DNA of 64,000 bases from Leucogyrophana mollusca (Eukaryota > Basidiomycota > Agaricomycetes > Boletales), in assembly GCA_021014945.1 (NCBI GenBank), contig MU266464.1, positions 1 to 64,000 on the forward strand, read 5' to 3'. Numbering within the stretch: the stretch's first letter is position 1; the number at the start of each line of letters is the position of its first letter. The notes beneath the pieces are model-generated. The model worked only from the letters and a program-made list of their open reading frames with translations. It did not search any database and had not been told where the DNA came from. Below, piece after piece: positions 46,460 to 57,484 of the stretch. The position numbers and the translations under genes are program-made.

Positions 46460-47580
46460 AATGCGTTGTACTTATTGGTGGCTCTACAGGGTTCAAGTTA
46501 CGTTTGTAGCTCGCAAATTCAGGCACACGACCTGCTGATTGCATTAGGACGCCCGAATGGGGAAGTCTAGAGATCAAAGAGACGCACCATTCTCCGCCTC
46601 ATATACGGCGAACAAGATGACACTGTGCACTGGCTGGACGATCTGCCGCGACTGTCGATGCTAGCTTTCGAGGGATAGCGGTGTCGCCGGTAACACATGC
46701 CCAAAGCTATCCTCTGGGGATCCGACTTACCAGGCGCATACCTGTGTTCCACGTTCGCTGCTCGCAGCAAGCAAGTGTAAGGAGTAGCTGCTGTTGGCAT
46801 CAAAGGCCGTGGATCGCGCCACCTCCGTCATAAGTTGCATCGAGTAGATAAGAGGGTAAGGGCCTTGACACCACTGAGTACTCGCCGGAGGCTTCCAGTA
46901 AACGAGTCGATTTCAGAGGTTCGATATTGTGGGATATTCGTAGATCTGGTCGGCTGATGCAATCGGTGAACGCAGGCTTGTGGCGGTCGCAGTAACGTTA
47001 TGCGCCCTTTGTGGTGGCGGGCAGGTTGCAATGGGTAGCCGATGAAAGTCATCGCACACTGGCTCGGTGTGTTAGTCACGACGTTGGGCAGACGCTAAGT
47101 AGGTCCGGGTGACACTGCGTAGGTGACCAACAGAGGTTGCTGCCGGGGGTGCATCGGGCCCCGAACCATCGGAGGGGGTAATGGCCATGCTGGCTGACAT
47201 GAGCTTCGCAGAGGCTCCGGGAAACGGTGGGTTGTCTCCCCCATTTGTCTCCTCCATCTAGCCCTTCGCCCGTGGGATTGACTCGTGACTGTATTATCTC
47301 GGGGGCTTGGGAACGGTATCCGTCTGTGACGAGCGCGTTTATATTAAGCATTCGACCTCTCCCGCGAGTACACTTGTTTTTGTTCCATCTCCTGTTTTGG
47401 TGGACCAGGCTGGTGATATTGCAGGTGACAGTAGATGTTGAATTGGCACAAGGTAAGAGATTCGAACTCAGGATCCATTGCAAGTTCCTTTTTGGAGCGA
47501 CCAGCGCACTCAGAGCTTTCAGACTGGAGCGGGGATCGGTTCTTTAGTTCTGCTTCGCCCATTCACCGGCTCCTCGAGTC
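46460..47580. repeat. S repeat module, copy S3 (longest)
   Basis: Collinear with S2 but with an extra block at about 46785-47020. Its plus-strand right end, at 47451-47530, has GATTCGAACTC and GAGCTTTCAGACTG and leads directly into the shared 3' flank of copy D. Confidence 0.7.
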
Positions 47581-47841
47581 AGTAGGTCGATCGCTGTGTG
47601 TCGACGGCGGTTATGAGTCCATCAGCTGTGGCGTCCACCCATTCCGAGAGCAGAACAAGCTGTACGTGTGATGTACCAGATGTCCGAACCAACCTTAGGG
47701 ACCTCTCGTCACTCGCTGGCCACGTGTCTGACCGCATTGCACAGGCAAGCACGACGTGGTGCACGATCGCCGTCATAACCACTGCATTCAGCCCGTGTCA
47801 TAGCATAGCGCCTGCGGCTGTGGATATCCACTTTGCCTACC

Positions 47842-49501
47842 CTACACCCCCTTCTGCACCTCGCTACCGAGCTCCGAGAGCCCATACACCGACGCGTTGT
47901 CAGCGATGGTGATGTGCGAGGTGAGTACACCCACACCTGCACCTGCCTCTGAGTTCCGCGCGGCCTCCCAGCCCACGATGATCCTGCCGGCCTGTCAACG
48001 TCGGCGACAAAGTCAGTCCCCGCTCCACCCAAGATCAGGATCACGATGAGCACGAGGCAGAACTCACCGACACCCAGAGGGCGCAGAAGAACCAGCTTTT
48101 GTGCGGCGGGTGAGAGTGAGGGCAAGGGGAGCGTAGATTGGGGAAGTGATGAGTATGTGTGTGATGAGTGCGCGTATGTGTAGCATGGGGGAGGCGTACG
48201 TACTAGCATATGATGTTACTTATCACCCCTATCCCGATGACGCCCACCGCGCACAAGAGCGTGATGATCATTATGGCTGCGGAAGTCGTGGTGAGAACGG
48301 TTTCGCTTGGGCATGTATATCGCCAGTAGCCGGGGGTCGCATCGCCGACATCAAAGCATAATATCGCCGGAACACTCACTTAATATAGCCGCCACCGCGA
48401 GGGTGCTATCGCGTATCGCGGTGCGGAAGAGCGCGTGTGCGTGCCCCCCGGCAAAGTACTTCCACACGATCAGGAGGAGGATGACGGCGTGCGTCGTGAG
48501 GGTCACGCTCCTGCCATGAGGATGAGCTGCACAGCAGACGAGTACGACGTACGAGCGCAATACCGCTCACCCGAAGTAGATCAGCCCAAAGTGGACCTCC
48601 GCGACGAGGCACGTCGGCGTGAACGGGGCGTCCGGGAGGGTGGTAACCGCGCTCGCGAGCATCGACCCCGGCTGGGCAGCGGCGAGTACGGCGAGAACAC
48701 TCAGGATCCAGTAGCTCCTGGAGAAGATCGCGTAGACTGGGATGGCGGGTTAGTCGACGGCAACCTGCGCACTCCACACCCACATCGCGTCGTAAACCAT
48801 AGTTCCCAACCAACCCAACCACATCGTCGAACTCTGCAAACAGCACTCCACAGACAAGACCAAAAAACTCACCCCCACGCATAAGCAGCCCGTCGACGAC
48901 CGCAACGAGCGCCTGGATGATGATCGCCTGGTAGGTGTACCAGGATCGGCACAGCGACGGCGCGATGTATGTTTGCGAGGCACGCCATATGGCGAAGGAG
49001 ACATTGAGTCTGTGGGCGAATTGGTAGGTATGGCAGATGTAGGATGCGGGAGCGCGGAGGGGGGGGGCACCGCACAAGAGGCAGGGAGAGGGAACGTCAC
49101 GCAGAGGGGAGGGGGGGGAGAAAGGTACTCACATTTGCGCAGCGAGCCCGAGGTACCGTGTCGCCATGTACATTTTCGCGTATCGACACAACCGTGCTTT
49201 TCTGCGCGGGGAAGTGGCCGGGTTTTAAGTAATTAGCTCTCATCTCGCCCGCCCCGCCCCGGTCAAGCACAGTGCGCACTCACGGCCAGATGTACCTCCG
49301 TTCGTCGCGGAACGTGAGCGCGTAGTCGACGAACATCGGGAGCAGCGCGGCGGCTGATAGTACATTTCAGCGCATGAGTTCAGTTCGTTACCGTTAACTT
49401 GAGCTAGGGGCGCGAGAGTGAGCGGACTGACCGGCTCCGTAGCTGATGTAGCGCTCGATGTGGTCCTGGGATACTGGCGCAACGTCGCTGGGGGGAGACA
49501 T
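47842..49501 (-). CDS. DUF6533 multi-pass membrane protein, tandem copy D
   Basis: ATG 49501 gives MSPPSDVAPVSQDHIERYIS. Exons then read 'LLPMFVDYALTFRDERRYIW', 'CRYAKMYMATRYLGLAAQ', 'LNVSFAIWRASQTYIAPSLC', 'VYAIFSRSYWILSVLAVLAA', 'LTTHAVILLLIVWKYFAGGH', 'IMIITLLCAVGVIGIGVISN', 'WFFCALWVS' and 'AGRIIVGWEAARNSEAGAGV', ending EVQKGV at 47844-47842. Exon 6 lacks one codon relative to copy A, in frame, and its donor context is changed to TTAA|GTGAGT but usable. The full frame is open. The 'RVYA' and 'SYWIL' motif pair matches the distant DUF6533 gene at 13-14.7 kb. Confidence 0.8.
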
Positions 49502-49789
49502 GTTCGAGGAGAGACAGGAGAAAAGTTCAGAATTCAATGGAAGCCATAGCGAAACTCGCTCGGGTCCAAGGTCAGCGATGCGAATGCATCAGACGCCGGG
49601 TGAACCCTATTATTAAGGATTTAAATAGGCCATGACACCCCCGAAGGGGATACTCTGTATGGCCGCTATTGTTATTGCTTACACGTCGCCAGCTGGAAGA
49701 AGGTATCAAGCTGGCAGTGACGGCTCAATAGGAACGACTCGTCACCATGATGAGCAAAGAGCAAGACTCAAGCTGACTCAAGTACTGAA

Positions 49790-50892
49790 GTGATCGGCAT
49801 ATCCCGCCACATCCACCTCGGTAACTGGTGGCGCAGCTCTTCAGGTTCTTCAAATCAACGCCAGTGGTTCAATTGCTGCTCTACTTCCTCTCAGTACTCA
49901 GTACCCACCGAGTTCTCTCTCATAGGATGGTCCAGGCCTCCGGATGATTTCTGTCTCTTCTGCCGTTGTATTCACGCGGCGGTGGTCGTAACTGCAACCA
50001 CACGTCCCGGCATCGTCCATGGCAACCTGCCCCGATGATCGCAACTCACCACCCACCACCGTGCCGCGCTGATTCGCCAGCGTTGGGTCGCCACAGCAGA
50101 CTTTTGACGAGCGCATAGGGCAGGGCATGAGGTGAAGGTGAGAACCATTTCCAAATCACCGAAGCGACCTATGAGGATAGTGCTGGCACGCCTCGTAGGC
50201 AAACTCGGATCACAGCACACTCGCAAATTGCAACCCTTCTTCCGACTTCGTCGTCTACCACGCTTAGTGCTGAGTACCCATCTAATGTGTTCTGTCGGGA
50301 CGGTAGTATCTCCTCCTTCCCGACCACACTCTTTCATCCCAACCAATCCTGGCCTATCTCACCTTCAACTCAGTCCGACCTACACTAGCACTATGAGGTG
50401 ACCCGGGGTTGGTGCGGATCAAATGTCAGGCGCGCAGGTGGTGACTTGGTAATCACCGGCACGCCGGGTGTTTGATCCGCAGTTCCACACCTCTTGGTGA
50501 TATCGCGCTTCGGTTGAGCTGCTTTTCGCTGTGCACACACGGTGTATTGTGGCGTGCATACTATCGGACTGATCACTTCCTACCCTCTTCCCTTTCTTTC
50601 AACTGCGCGACTGTCGACTCGTTCTCTGAAATACCATATCCACCATCGTAGTTGTCCCTGGCACGGTATGTATGTCTACTTCCGTAGACCGTCAACCCTC
50701 CAGCCGCAATCCGCAGGTGACGCTGTTCCAGGCAACTGCCCAACATCCAACACGCAGCAAGTATTCCTTGTTGTGCAGCCCCATGCCCAAAATACAGCGA
50801 GCATTATGTAGACCACCCCGGTCCCCTACTTCGGCTCTTATCACCGCGACTTGGAAACGGTTGGCCTCAAAAGACTCATCCAAGAACCAGAC
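49790..50892. repeat. R repeat module, copy R4
   Basis: Collinear with R3 from GTGATCGGCATATCCCGCC to CCAAGAACC. It lies upstream of copy D and is the right border of the array; sequence beyond is not repeated in the window. Confidence 0.7.
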
Positions 50893-51434
50893 TGTACTTA
50901 ATTCGACGCTTGAACATCACCTGTGCATACATCCCCTCAGAGACGATCACGCGGGCCTCCCACCTACCTACGCCCTCTCCTCGCGACCGACGCCTCTGCC
51001 GCTATCGCGGAAAGCACCCGTGGTGTGGTTTCGCGCCATTCAGAGCCGAAGACAACGAATGTCAGTGTCACTGCTGTGTAAAGTCTGTGAGGTTGCGAAA
51101 TCAGTTGTATTTGAACCGGCATCACTGGTACTTTTTCCGTGTAAGTACGTGCTTACTGGCTAGTAGCGCATGCTTTTGGCTCGGGTCGAGGCAGACCAAG
51201 TATGCGTGTTCCCAAGACTCCGCCCGAGACCACATCGCCATTGTGACACTTGCATATGCCCAAGCCAAGTGCGGACAGGCCAAGCTGGCAACCAAGGGCA
51301 CCAGCACACGGTTCCTCGTGTTCAGCAAACCTATTCGCATGGACGCGGTGTCTTTAAACGGACATGGATCCTTGGCGTCGGGATAAAAGTACGAGGTCTC
51401 GCAGCGCAGCGTCGCACACCCTCGCACACCACCA
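50893..51434. other. Unique intergenic stretch upstream of the six-cysteine gene copy 3
   Basis: No gene is supported. The GGATAAAAGTA sequence near 51380 is a possible core promoter for the gene starting at 51435. Confidence 0.4.
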
Positions 51435-51924
51435 ATGCGTCTCCAAACCGCCGCGCTCGGCCTGCTCCCCCTCGCTACGCTCGCCTCGGCGGGCTGCAGC
51501 CCCTCTCCCCTCCGGAATGCAACCTGGGGCCTCGATGTCTATAGCGCGACCTCCTGTGCGTCCAGCGCGAAACACGACTGGTTCACGGGCGACCTCAAGC
51601 CCGGGCAGGGCAACTGGCACTGCGCGCCGTGCAACGAGCTCGCGCACACGCGGAACAACGTGCGCTCGTGGGCGTTCACGACGGGGGCGCCGGGGCTGTG
51701 GGTGGGGTGGTTTAGGGAGGCGGGGTGTCATCAGAAGGATTTAATTAGCCGTGAGTTGCTGGATTATGATTGTGATTTGGGTGGGCAGCGAGCTGACTGG
51801 GTGGAACTGTTGCTTAGATCCGGGGAGCGGTTGGGTGATGGGGCCGGATATGGTTGCGGACGGGCAGAAGCGTCTGAGGGAGATGAGGGTGGGCTCGGTG
51901 CAAGTGTGTACCGAGGCGAGCTAG
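51435..51924 (+). CDS. Small secreted six-cysteine protein, family copy 3
   Basis: Exons 51435-51750 and 51818-51924. Signal peptide MRLQTAALGLLPLATLASA, then a mature protein with the same framework as copy 1: 'NATWGLDVYSATSC' (Asn-Ala-Thr sequon kept), 'KHDWFTGDLKPGQGNWHCAP', 'CNELAHTRNNVRSWAF', 'LWVGWFREAGC', and after the phase-1 intron 'EMRVGSVQVCTEAS'. All six cysteines align. It is GC-rich and on the opposite strand, about 20 kb from the other two copies, so the duplication is older. Unknown function, predicted extracellular. Confidence 0.8.
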
Positions 51925-52158
51925 GACTAGGAGTAGTAGGGTTGGGTGGCAACGGTGTGCGTCGGGCGGTGAATGGAGGTTTGAGCCAGTTGATGCCAAA
52001 TGGTTTCCCTCTGGGGACTTGGTAAAAGTTTGCGGCAATGGCTGGTCAGTAATCTGCAAACATGACGTCTCGCCAAGGAACTACGGACATGTACATCAGT
52101 AGGGTCAAACGAGGTATACAAGTTACATCCCGGTCAGGGGAGAAGTCCAATAGAAGAC

Positions 52159-53114
52159 CTAATCATAGAACACAAGCGCCCTCAGCTCGATCGAGTTTCG
52201 CAGAGGTGCACCCTCCGGAGTCGTAGGGTCATAGATGCCGGTGTGGGGGGTCAGGGTGGCGACACTGCCGTCCTGGACTGAATCGAAGCTGATGGACGGC
52301 ATACAGTTAGCCCAGTAGAGAACTCCCAGACACTGATATCCTACCATTTGTACAGGATGAACTCGTCCGGCTCCATGCCCCTCAGGTACTTCCACTCATG
52401 GCGGGGGTTATACCTCACACCATACGTCTCGCCCTCCCTGTCGGGGTACACGAGCGCAATGGGCATCAGGTCGGCCTCCACATCGACGCTGCGGAAGTCG
52501 CACAGCGCGAGGGGGCGGTCGAGCGCGGCGTGTGAGATCGGCCGCATGAGGTTTATGATCTGGAAGCGGCGTTCCAGTAACGCGGGGACGTCTGCTGGCG
52601 GGAGGTGGCGGTGGACACGCGCAATGGCGGATCTGGTGGTCTGGTCGACGTGCGGCATAGCCGCCCCTTTGCCCCTTTGCGGGGTGGTACCGGCTGCGCG
52701 GGGTCGGCCGCGACGGATATCTGCGCGAACGGCAGGTGAGGTTTCCCCCAATAAGCAGGTGTGTGTTACGCATGGCTACATACCATGATCAAAGATAACG
52801 ACCCTGCTCGCTCCAGTCATTTTCTTGATAATCTCGACGCTCTCGGGATAATACTCCTTCTGAATCTCAGCGTCGTCGGCGAAGCGCGTGTGCGTCACAG
52901 CGTGGCGGGCGAACTGGAACCCCGCAGTGTCGAGCGTGAACTGGTCCTCCTTACCGCGGACGTCCTCGATCTGCACGGGCATCTCGTGGTCCACCCAGTT
53001 GTGCCGGCGCTGGCCCGTAGCTGGGTCTGCATTGATCGTGGTGTAAGGACGGGAGTCGTCGGGCGGGGGGAGGATGTAGTTGAGGGTGGTTACAGCTGTA
53101 GTAGAGGAGGCCAT
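52159..53114 (-). CDS. AsaB/CmcJ-like oxidoreductase, copy 3 (type J)
   Basis: Three exons from ATG 53114 (MASSTTAVTTLNYILPPPDD) to the stop at 52161-52159. The protein has 'DVRGKEDQFTLDTAGFQFAR', 'YYPESVEIIKKMTGASR', 'PHVDQTTRSAIARVHRHLPP', 'FQIINLMRPISHAALDRPLA', 'ALVYPDREGETYGVRYNPRH', then 'CFDSVQDGSVATLTPHTGIY', and ends SIELRALVFYD. The frame is open and the conserved histidines are kept. FQIINLWRP reads FQIINLMRP, and exon 2 starts with an altered linker. Most similar to copy 2. Only a short remnant of the type J promoter precedes it (53115-53230), so expression may differ from copy 2. Confidence 0.85.
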
Positions 53115-53613
53115 TGGGGATTCAGACGCTGGTAAGTAGTGAGGATGACTGGAGGAATCTGCTCACTTATATCTCAGGCTGTCTCCACGGCTGCCATAGA
53201 GTGTGTATAGAGTCATAGGCGGTGCCTTGAAGCCTAGCCGGAACCGACCATCCCTTACAATGGTTTGGCGGAACTCCCAAGTCGGCAGTCACGTCGTGAC
53301 CCAGCCAAATTCGCGGAAACAGCGTGACAGGCGTGACAACTGCCTCATTGAGCGTGATTTCGGTGCTGACACGAAAACTTCAACAGCTCACTCAGTTTTC
53401 AACGTGTTTGAATTCTGTAAGCTATAAGATGTGGCGAACATCTTGCAGATCACGCGTGTGAAGTAGCGGGGAGAAGTGGTTGGGATTGAGCCAGCTAGGG
53501 TGGTTGTGCCGGCTTGGGAGCTCCGCCGAAACCCCCGTCAGGGATAGTATCCTCAAATCACTCACGTATACAAGCTACATCCCGGTCTGAAGGGAGGAAG
53601 TCGGATAGAAGAC
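53115..53613. other. Spacer between AsaB-like copies 3 and 4
   Basis: Near 53171-53230 it repeats words of the type J upstream region (CCACGGCTGCCATAGAGTG, as near 55030). The part next to copy 4 repeats its own 3' flank. No gene is supported. Confidence 0.45.
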
Positions 53614-54527
53614 CTAATCGTAGAACACAAGTGCTCTCAGCTCGATCGATTCTCGCAGAGGTGCGCCCTCCGGAGTTGTAGGGTCTTGGAAGCCGGTGTG
53701 GGGGGTCAGGGTGGCAACACTGCCGTCCTGAACTGAATCGAAGCTGTTTGACAGGCAAACAGCTAGCCCAGTAGAGAACGCCCAAACATTGATAACCTAC
53801 CATTTGATAAGGACAAGCTCGTCTGGTTCCATGCCCCTCAGGTACTTCCACTCATGGCAGGGGTTATACCTCACACCGTACGTCTCGCCCTCTCTGTCGG
53901 GGTACACGAGCGCCACGGGCACCAGGTCGTTCCCCACATCGATGCTGCGGAAGTCGCACAGCGCGAGGGGCCAGTCGAGCGCGGCGTGCGGGATCGGCCG
54001 CCAGATGTTTACGATCTGGAAGCGCCGCTTCAGGAGAGCGGGCGCGTCTGAGGGCGGGAGGAGCTGGTGGTCTGGACGACGTCCGCCAGAGCGACCGGCT
54101 GGCGCCTTTGCGGGCTGGTACCGGCTTCGCCAGGCCGGCGGCGACGGATGGCTGCACCAAATGGCAGGTGAGATATCCGATGAGCAGGTGTGTGTATGTT
54201 ATGCGTGGCTACGCACTGTGATCAAAGATAACGACGCTGCTAGCTCCAGTCATTTTCTTGATAATCTCGATGCTCTCGGGATTATATTCCGTCTCGATCT
54301 CAGCGTCGTCGGTGAAGCGCGTGTGCGTCGCGGCTTGGCGGGCGAACTGGAACCCCGTGTTGTCAAGCGTGAACCGGTCCTCCTTACCGCGGATGTTCTC
54401 GATCTGCGTGGGTATCTCGTGGTCGACCCAGTTGCGCGGGAGCTGGCCCGTAGTTGGGTTTGCAGTGATCTTGGTGTACAGGCAGGGAGAGGAAGTACGC
54501 GAGGGTGGCTGTAGTGGAGGAGGCCAT
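53614..54527 (-). pseudogene. AsaB/CmcJ-like oxidoreductase, copy 4 (type J), disrupted by two deletions
   Basis: Aligned by eye to copy 2, exon 1 (ATG 54527) lacks about 14 nt after 'YFLS', shifting the frame. Exon 2 lacks about 25 nt at about 54060, exactly where 'ARVHRHLP' should be. 'LVHVDQTT' has become 'LADVVQTT', so two putative metal-binding histidines are gone. Intron borders, exon 3 ('CFDSVQDGSVATLTPHTGF') and the stop at 53616-53614 remain. Its upstream region, 54528 to about 55200, is homologous to the promoter of copy 2 almost to the midpoint of the divergent intergenic region. Confidence 0.85.
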
Positions 54528-55961
54528 TCGGGATTATATTCAGACGCCGGCGGTGAGGATGACGGGAGTATTCGTCAGTAATGCAGAGCCAAGCTTGTAT
54601 ATACTGCGGCAGGGCTCTGAGTCAGCTCTGGCGCCGAAGCCTGGGGAGCCGAAGCCGGAGAAGCTGCGTGCTTGGATCACACATCACAATTTCCCGGGTT
54701 ACAGTACGGAAAGCTGACAAGGCAAGATTTGAAGTAGAATAGGATGCCAAGGATACGTGACCATCGGCTTTGCGATGGCGATCGGGGCCCAAACGAAGGT
54801 GAATGATTGATAAAGCCTCAAGGTCAGACCTACCTGCAGCCTGGAGGTCCTTACAACGACCTATGGATTGGCTTGTGTCAGTCTCGGAGATCCGGAGTCA
54901 AAATCAAAAACCTTCCGACGAATCTTGGATCCAATGTTCATGGACAGGATCATGGACTTCGACTCGTAACCTGAGGCTCAGACGGTCAGGTGTAAAGAAT
55001 TGTGGTAACATATGCTCACCATTCTGCTTGTGTATCCACGGCTGTCATAGAGTGTATAGACGGTGACCTGAAGCCCATCTGGAGTCTACAGGAAGGTAGT
55101 GGTGAGCAATAAGACACTGGTTTTGTAACACCCCGGCGATGGACTTCGCAGAAGTAAGTAACGTTAGGGAGAAGACCGCCATTGGCGACGCATCATGACG
55201 ATTGGTGATTGGAATAGACTCGGAGACATGGCGTAGGTGCCAGCTAGGGGCGGGTCCGCGGATTTCACTCCCTCTAGCCAGCAATGACCACGACGACCTA
55301 GCGCCTAGATTCCATAGGGGTCCACCTTGTTACCGAGTCTCTCAAAAGACGACGTGTGAATCCAAGCCATCAATGGATCATCGTGGCGGCTCTCGGGCCC
55401 TTTTTATCTGCGGCTCCCCGAGCGCTGCCGCCACCTGGATAGCACATCATGTTCCCTCTCCTCCTTGTGGTGCACTCGGGCACGAGAAGCCGTGCGTTCC
55501 CGTTGAGGCTCGAGTGCCCCAAAGGCCCTATTGACTGTTGGGACAGAGGCGAGTCTCGGTGGGTCCGCGCCGGGCCCACCTTCGTCTCGACCACGGTGTA
55601 TGTCGTCGTGTCCCATGTCAGGTGAGCAGTTGTGAGGGACTGGAAGCAGTCATCTGATCACCGAGCTCGAGCTAGAATCACTTTCAGGCCGATTTAACTG
55701 GCAGTTCAGCTTCTATGCCCCCGTACGCCCTCTCCACCCATGATCGAGCAGCAACGCGCTCAAGGACCGCCTCAAGTCTGGAGCTCCTCCTCGTTCTGGG
55801 GGATCCCCTGCAAGGTATAAAGGAGGGACGTGCAACGGTATGCTCCCCAGTTCACTCATCCTCACCGCAGGCAAGTAGCTACACTCGAGAACGTCTTTTA
55901 GATACCGACACTAAATATCTTACAGAAATCGCTCACCTCGAACCAAGTCTTATCACCCGAC
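54528..55961. other. Duplicated type J promoter followed by the galectin promoter
   Basis: 54528 to about 55200 mirrors 19255-19945 in inverted orientation, including a TATATA element near 54597-54602. Homology stops near 55200, where unrelated DNA begins. TATAAA at 55816-55821 lies 146 bp upstream of the galectin start and is its likely core promoter. No other gene is supported. Confidence 0.6.
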
Positions 55962-56456
55962 ATGCTTTACTTGCTCCCCATTACCACAGCCGTCACGCTC
56001 AAAAATGAGTTCAAAAATGAGTGCATCGTCGACTTCCAGTCCGCCAAGCTTGACTTGAACCCGAGCTCAGCTGGCACGAACCAGATCGACAACACCAGCG
56101 TTAATCTCCTCAGTGCAAAGAACGACAACCTTCTCCACATCTCCATCCGCCGCGCGGAGAACGCCATCGTGTTCAACGCGCACGAGGTCGACAAGGACTG
56201 GGGGAAAGAGGAGAGGGTTCCGCTCAAGGGCGCCTTCGTCGGACCCGACACTGTGATCACCGTGATCGACCATGGTGACAGGTATCAGATCCTCACAGAT
56301 TACAAGACCGTGCACTACTTCAACAAGAGGATCAGCGGAAACGTCAATCAGCTCTCCTACATGATTAACAAGAACCAGATTTCGCCCTTCTCTGATACCC
56401 TGGCGTGCCAGGTGTACGGGTCGTTTGCTGATATTCGCGAGCGAAGCAGCAAGTAG
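55962..56456 (+). CDS. Fungal galectin (CGL-type, fruiting-body lectin)
   Basis: Single open frame of 164 residues. The residues that bind beta-galactosides in mushroom galectins are present and correctly spaced: His59 and Arg63 in 'LLHISIRRAENAIVFN', Asn72 at its end, Trp80 and the Glu/Arg of 'WGKEERVP' (Glu83/84, Arg85). 'VITVIDHGDRYQI' and 'YFNKRI' complete the sandwich. There is no signal peptide; known fungal galectins leave the cell by a non-classical route or act in the cytoplasm, and in Coprinopsis CGL2 is a defence lectin against nematodes. The gene seems intronless, unlike some relatives. It sits within DNA that separates the two halves of a duplicated AsaB-like pair, suggesting it was inserted or retained after rearrangement. 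Confidence 0.9.
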   Translation: MLYLLPITTAVTLKNEFKNECIVDFQSAKLDLNPSSAGTNQIDNTSVNLLSAKNDNLLHISIRRAENAIVFNAHEVDKDWGKEERVPLKGAFVGPDTVITVIDHGDRYQILTDYKTVHYFNKRISGNVNQLSYMINKNQISPFSDTLACQVYGSFADIRERSSK

Positions 56457-57154
56457 GGTCTGGCGTACGCGTCTCAATGTTTTGATGGCAGTGAAGTTGA
56501 AATTGGCGGACTGGGCGTTGGAGATGTACAATTAGAGGACCCACTTGGGCGTGGGGGTGTTATGGGAGGAGACATGTGTACTACCGAAAATCAATTGTGT
56601 TACCAACTTGATGGGCTTGATGGTTGTGATCGGGATGCAAGTTATCGGGGTTGCGACACGATGCTGGTATGAGCCCGACTGCGCGTAATCTTGCGAACGT
56701 CAACACCGAAATTCTGCGGAGTGCTCAGCTTTTTGGTATCAAGAATACGAGGATACAGAGGTGATCGATCCTTGTAAGAGGCATCACCCTCAGTGGCGGC
56801 CGTGGCCTAGCTTCCTCTTGAGGTTGCACTTGGCGCTATCCAGGAGGACAACTCCCTGACATTACGATGGATTTCCGCAGCTGATGGTATTCTTGAGTCA
56901 AAAGTGGGGAAACAAAGCAGACAATGACGCCAAGGCACCTCGAAGGAGCTCAGCGCGTCGAACAGAGTCGAACTCGCCCACCAAAGCATACGGCGTTCCG
57001 GTAGGTTCCGGTACATACTACCGGAACGGAGTTGGCGGCCGGTGGGGATGTTTTGGTCCATGGCCGACTGTGGCGGTGCAACCCGAACCCAACTTGAACG
57101 ACCATTGCCGGAACACAACCGGAACACACCCAGCTAGACTCAGACTCAACAGTC
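56457..57154. other. Intergenic after the galectin
   Basis: No supported gene. Contains the 3' flank of the galectin and a region rich in CCGGAAC/GTTCCGG words near 57000-57120. Confidence 0.4.
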
Positions 57155-57484
57155 GGGGCCCAAGCCTATGGGGGTTTGTAAACTTTATTGCACGTCATTT
57201 TCTTCTCTTTGCAATCGAGCTCCTTTCTTGGTTCCCAGGCCTTCCATGCAGGCGATAGTATGAAACCAGAGAACCTGGTTGCTCCTCGCAGAATCTTCAG
57301 TACTCTGTTGGCTGGCAAGAGTTCAGCCAACTAACGGGGTATTGGCAATTCTGTAGGACTGACTTTCAAATTTCAAATCCGAGGCTGCTGCAATGATCAG
57401 TTAGGACAGGTTCGTCTTATTCTTCATTCTACTCACCACTGCCGCTCTTATCTGACTCGATGAACTTCGACCAACACTCAGATC
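57155..57484. repeat. Duplicated type I promoter
   Basis: Matches the upstream region of AsaB-like copy 1 in inverted orientation. Shared words include TTTGCAATCGAGCTCCTTTC, CCATGCAGGCGAT, ATTCTTCATTCTACTCACCA and GAACTTCGACCAA. About 150 bp not found in copy 1 lies in its middle (about 57265-57415). Confidence 0.75.

Noticed and set aside
47440..47530. tRNA gene suggested by GAGTTCGAATC
   Set aside because: No acceptor-stem pairing or anticodon arm could be built; kept only as a possible SINE trace.
51354..51744. Overlapping arginine/proline-rich frames around the six-cysteine gene copy 3
   Set aside because: Shadows caused by high GC; the spliced frame from 51435 has a signal peptide and conserved cysteines.
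52348..52788. Plus-strand frames opposite AsaB-like copies 3 and 4 (also 53789-54514)
   Set aside because: Exact antisense shadows of the coding exons on the minus strand.
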